8,556 bases of DNA from Ramlibacter sp. (GTDB taxonomy: Bacteria; Pseudomonadota; Gammaproteobacteria; Burkholderiales; Burkholderiaceae_C), in contig JAQGMT010000104.1 in assembly GCA_028292185.1 (NCBI GenBank), positions 1 through 8,556 on the forward strand, read 5' to 3'. Each line of letters starts with the position of its first letter. The stretch's first letter is position 1. The position numbers and the translations under genes were made by a program. This document shows positions 6,845 through 8,556 of the stretch, piece by piece. The notes below the pieces were generated by a model that saw only the letters and a list, made by a program, of their open reading frames with translations, was not told the DNA's origin and ran no database searches.

Positions 6845-7596
6845 GCCCTCACCGCCGGGTGGATGAATCCGAGCGCCGCGCCGAGAGGATCGAACAGCGC
6901 GCCGATGCGGCCCACACCCGGCACGTCGAACGGCGCCGTCATCAGCTTGCCGCCGAGCGGGGCTATCCTGGCCGCGATGGCATCGGCATCTTCGACCCGC
7001 ACGTAAGGCAGCCACGTGGACGGAACCTGCGGATGCGCGCTGGGCATCACGCCCGCGCGCGCTTTGCCGTCGCTGCCCTTGAGGATGTGGTAGCCGCCGC
7101 CCGGAAAGTGGTGGAGTTCTTCGCTGTAGCCGAACACCTGCGTGTAGAACGCGAGCGCGCGTTTCGCATCCGACGTCATGAGTTCATTCCAGCACCAGTC
7201 GCCGACCGCGATGTCGCCCGCGTCCGGCCGATCGCCCGCGATGCCGCGCCAGAGTGACAGCAGGGCCCCGGTGGGGTCCGACAGCGTCGCCGCGCGGCCG
7301 TCGTCACGATCGGCGGCAGGCAGCACCGACCGCGCGCCGGCGGCCACCGCGTCGCGCAAGGTCGCATCCACGTCGCTCACCGAAAGAAAGCCGTTCCAGT
7401 GGCAGCGGGTCCCTGGCGGCGCTTCGCGCATGGCGCCGATCGCGGTGTCGCCGTTGTGAATCAGCTGGTACGGGCGGCCGTCGCGGTGGAGCGGACGAAA
7501 CTTCCAGCCGAACAAAGCCCGGTGAAACTCGCTGGCCTGCGCCGGGCTGTTCGAAAGATGCTCGAACCAGTTGAACTTGCCGGGCAAATAGCTCAT
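6841..7596 (-). CDS. Two-domain VOC (glyoxalase/bleomycin resistance-like) protein
   Basis: This encodes 251 residues on the minus strand from the ATG at 7594-7596. A GGGAA sequence (7605-7609, minus strand) lies eight bases upstream as a weak ribosome binding site. Two VOC repeats are seen: residues about 7-115 begin FNWFEHLSNSPAQASEFHRALFGW and end at DPTGALLSLW; residues about 130-247 begin WCWNELMTSDAKRALAFYTQVFGY and end with LFDPLGAALGFIHP (both quoted in part as landmarks). Each repeat has the beta-alpha-beta-beta-beta layout and the 'FY...FGW/Y' and 'DP.Ga..' marks. The 'W.EL.t.D...a..FY..vFGW' pattern resembles the Cfp30B-like family annotated as putative hydroxylase or glyoxalase, with unproven chemistry. 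Metal ligands cannot be assigned confidently. It is divergent from the 7754 gene and convergent with the antiporter gene, so it is a single-gene unit. Confidence 0.88.
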   Translation of the reverse strand: MSYLPGKFNWFEHLSNSPAQASEFHRALFGWKFRPLHRDGRPYQLIHNGDTAIGAMREAPPGTRCHWNGFLSVSDVDATLRDAVAAGARSVLPAADRDDGRAATLSDPTGALLSLWRGIAGDRPDAGDIAVGDWCWNELMTSDAKRALAFYTQVFGYSEELHHFPGGGYHILKGSDGKARAGVMPSAHPQVPSTWLPYVRVEDADAIAARIAPLGGKLMTAPFDVPGVGRIGALFDPLGAALGFIHPAVRA

Positions 7597-7628
7597 GGAT
7601 CTGGTTCCCGTTCGGTCTGTGCTGGTCC

Positions 7629-7657
7629 AAGCTACAAGCGCGCCAGCCGGCTGTCAA
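7629..7657 (-). promoter_or_regulatory. Sigma-70-type promoter for the VOC gene
   Basis: Reading the minus strand, a perfect -35 hexamer TTGACA (7652-7657) is followed after exactly 17 bases by TAGCTT (7629-7634), a modest -10. The start of transcription would fall near 7622, giving a leader of about 25 bases before the ATG. It lies immediately beside, but does not overlap, composite element C of the opposite gene, whose first box begins at 7667. Confidence 0.6.
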
Positions 7658-7666
7658 GCACGCCGC

Positions 7667-7724
7667 CTCCTACACGCAGGCCCACGCCGCGCCGACATCC
7701 CTCGGCTGTTCGGTGCGTAAAGTG
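7667..7724 (+). promoter_or_regulatory. Composite upstream element, copy C (three spaced boxes)
   Basis: The boxes are CTCCTACACG (7667-7676), 14 bases, GCCGACAT (7691-7698), 18 bases, and GTAAAGTG (7717-7724). Spacings are identical to the copies at 1643 and 8080, while the spacer bases are largely unrelated. The third box ends only 29 bases before the ATG at 7754, so a start of transcription shortly after it would give a very short leader. This fits the third box acting as a -10 element. The promoter role is inferred from repetition and position. Confidence 0.72.
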
Positions 7725-7753
7725 GGATGCATCAGTTTCAAAGGAGAACCTTC

Positions 7754-7966
7754 ATGAACCCTGCCAACCCATCTCGCTCTGGCGGACGCGACGCGCCGCC
7801 CGCCGCGGACCCAGTGGACAGCCGCAGCAAGCAGACCCCCAGCACCGACATGCAGGCTGAAGACGCCGGCACCGCCGAGAGCGGAGCGGGAGGTCGCGGC
7901 ACCGCCGCCGAAGGCGCGATGAAACAGACGAGCAAGACCGACGCCGAGCGCGGCGGCCAACGCTGA
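7754..7966 (+). CDS. Small hydrophilic disordered protein, 70 residues
   Basis: The start is set by AAGGAG (7741-7746), seven bases before the ATG. The product is made mainly of Ala, Gly, Ser, Thr, Asp, Glu, Arg and Pro, with no aromatic residue and no Leu, Ile or Cys, so it should be soluble and disordered. Segments such as SRSKQTPSTDMQAEDAG and MKQTSKTDAERGGQR look like those of small hydrophilic stress-related proteins, but I recognise no family. There is no signal peptide. It sits directly downstream of composite element C and is divergent from the VOC gene. The last codons and stop are part of a 14-base direct repeat continuing past the gene. A chance frame is unlikely given the ribosome binding site and shared promoter-like element. 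Confidence 0.75.
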   Translation: MNPANPSRSGGRDAPPAADPVDSRSKQTPSTDMQAEDAGTAESGAGGRGTAAEGAMKQTSKTDAERGGQR

Positions 7967-7989
7967 GTTCGGCGCGCCAACGCTGAGTT
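7956..7989 (+). repeat. 14-base direct repeat across the stop codon
   Basis: GCCAACGCTGAGTT occurs at 7956-7969 and again at 7976-7989, a 20-base period. The first copy contains the last codons and the TGA stop of the 70-residue gene; the second is non-coding. It looks like a small tandem duplication. No terminator with a T-run is visible after it. Confidence 0.85.
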
Positions 7990-8079
7990 GACGGGAGACT
8001 TGCAACAGCTTCCCCGAAATATGCGCTGCGCGGGCTTTGGGCTCGTCAGTGCCATCGCCGCACCGCCGTGCCTGCGCTT

Positions 8080-8137
8080 GTCCTACAAGGGAAAACAGCA
8101 GGTGCCGACAGCAGCGGCTTGGCGTGTGCCTAAAGTC
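8080..8137 (+). promoter_or_regulatory. Composite upstream element, copy B (three spaced boxes)
   Basis: The boxes are GTCCTACAAG (8080-8089), 14 bases, GCCGACAG (8104-8111), 18 bases, and CTAAAGTC (8130-8137). Compared with copy A, 25 of the 26 box positions are identical and the spacings are the same, while the spacers are unrelated. TAAAGT is the -10-like core, preceded by TG at 8127-8128. The third box ends 65 bases before the ATG at 8203. Confidence 0.72.
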
Positions 8138-8143
8138 GCGATA

Positions 8144-8165
8144 GGGCGGTCAAGGCCGCCCCTTG
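8144..8165 (+). other. Overlapping alternative hairpins in the leader of the 8203 gene
   Basis: GGGCGG (8144-8149) can pair with CCGCCC (8156-8161) across a six-base loop. Alternatively CAAGG (8151-8155) can pair with CCTTG (8161-8165). The two stems exclude each other. If transcription starts about seven bases after the TAAAGT box, the first hairpin would sit at the extreme 5' end of the mRNA, where such stems can protect against decay. No T-run follows, so it is not a terminator. Confidence 0.35.
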
Positions 8166-8202
8166 CGACTTGCGATTTCAAACAAACCTCTAGGAGTTCC
8201 TG

Positions 8203-8556
8203 ATGAAGATGTCTCTGACACAATGCGCCGCCGCGACTTTGGCGGTGGTGGGCGCACTCTCGTTGAGTGCCTGCAATAAACGCGATGCGGGCGCGGGCGG
8301 CGGGACCGGCTCGACCAGCTCGTCGAGCAGCACCTCGCCCACCAGTCCGAGCACGGCAGGCGCCGGCAAGAGCGGCAGCAGCAGCACCGACACCAGCAGC
8401 AGCGGCTCGTCGCCCAGCGGCAGCGGCAGCACCAGCTCCATGGGCGGCCCAGGCAGCAGCGGCTCCAGCTCTGGGTCCAGCGGCAGCATGGGTAGCTCGA
8501 GCTCGGGCAGCACCAGCTCCCCCTCCGGCACCAGCGGCTCGGACACCACCGGCGGC
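8203..8556 (+). CDS. Ser/Gly/Thr-rich low-complexity lipoprotein (3' end outside window)
   Basis: The frame is open from the ATG at 8203 to the window edge (118 codons, no stop), so the gene is truncated by the window. TAGGAG (8191-8196), six bases upstream, fixes the start. The N-terminus MKMSLTQCAAATLAVVGALS is a signal peptide followed by the lipobox LSAC, with Cys24 as the lipidated residue; NKRD after it has no Asp at +2, which in enteric bacteria would favour outer-membrane sorting. From about residue 28 the protein is almost only Ser, Gly and Thr with some Pro, Ala and a few Met, in short irregular units such as GSSSGSSGSMGSSSSGS. It should be an extended, disordered, surface- or periplasm-exposed tether. 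I recognise no family, and any folded domain would lie beyond the window. Composite element B lies upstream. Confidence 0.85.
   Translation, partial: MKMSLTQCAAATLAVVGALSLSACNKRDAGAGGGTGSTSSSSSTSPTSPSTAGAGKSGSSSTDTSSSGSSPSGSGSTSSMGGPGSSGSSSGSSGSMGSSSSGSTSSPSGTSGSDTTGG

Noticed and set aside
8190..8549. A Leu/Pro/Glu-rich 119-codon minus-strand frame at the right edge
   Set aside because: It is the complement of the Ser/Gly-rich lipoprotein, which has a ribosome binding site, signal peptide and lipobox on the plus strand. Antisense of Ser/Gly-rich codons naturally gives Leu/Pro/Glu repeats.
8386..8556. AGC/GGC-rich repeats as a CRISPR or non-coding satellite
   Set aside because: The units are irregular and in frame with an open reading frame, giving Ser/Gly codons with mixed synonymous use; no regular repeat-spacer structure is present.

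Overview
The window is GC-rich, densely packed bacterial chromosomal DNA. Gene content, strong AGG-type ribosome binding sites and short gaps suggest a proteobacterium, most likely a betaproteobacterium of the order Burkholderiales (Comamonadaceae-like). That placement is inference from overall style, with no marker gene to prove it. No rRNA, tRNA, CRISPR array, insertion sequence, integrase or phage gene is visible, and no gap between genes exceeds about 240 bases.

Layout, left to right: the C-terminal part of a UvrD/Rep-type ATP-dependent helicase (1-816); a DUF4142 lipoprotein (939-1547); a 60-residue basic Ser/Lys-rich protein (1759-1941) closed by a textbook intrinsic terminator (1960-1991); a protein-tyrosine-phosphatase-like protein (2068-2763); a membrane-anchored phospholipase D/cardiolipin synthase-like enzyme (2875-4146); a likely operon of a small acidic hydrophilic protein (4270-4635), a membrane-anchored alpha/beta hydrolase (4638-5474) and a CPA1-type cation:proton antiporter (5495-6844); a two-domain VOC/glyoxalase-like protein on the minus strand (6841-7596); a 70-residue hydrophilic protein (7754-7966); and a Ser/Gly/Thr-rich lipoprotein that runs off the right edge (8203-8556).

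The most interesting signal lies between the genes. Three small-gene upstream regions (before 1759, 7754 and 8203) carry the same composite element: STCCTACAMG, exactly 14 bases, GCCGACAK, exactly 18 bases, STARAGTS. Box spacing is identical in all three copies while the spacers differ almost completely. The gene downstream in each case encodes a short, low-complexity, disordered or lipidated protein with a strong ribosome binding site. A fourth, partial copy (two TCCTAC boxes at the same 23-base period, without the third box) precedes the small acidic protein at 4270. This looks like a regulon of low-complexity envelope or stress-type proteins driven by one unidentified activator or sigma factor. 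The element is read directly from the sequence; the regulon and its physiological role are inference.

Functionally, much of the window points to the cell envelope and stress: two lipoproteins, a phospholipid-type PLD enzyme, a membrane-bound hydrolase, an ion antiporter and several very hydrophilic small proteins. The helicase and the phosphatase have no evident link to these.
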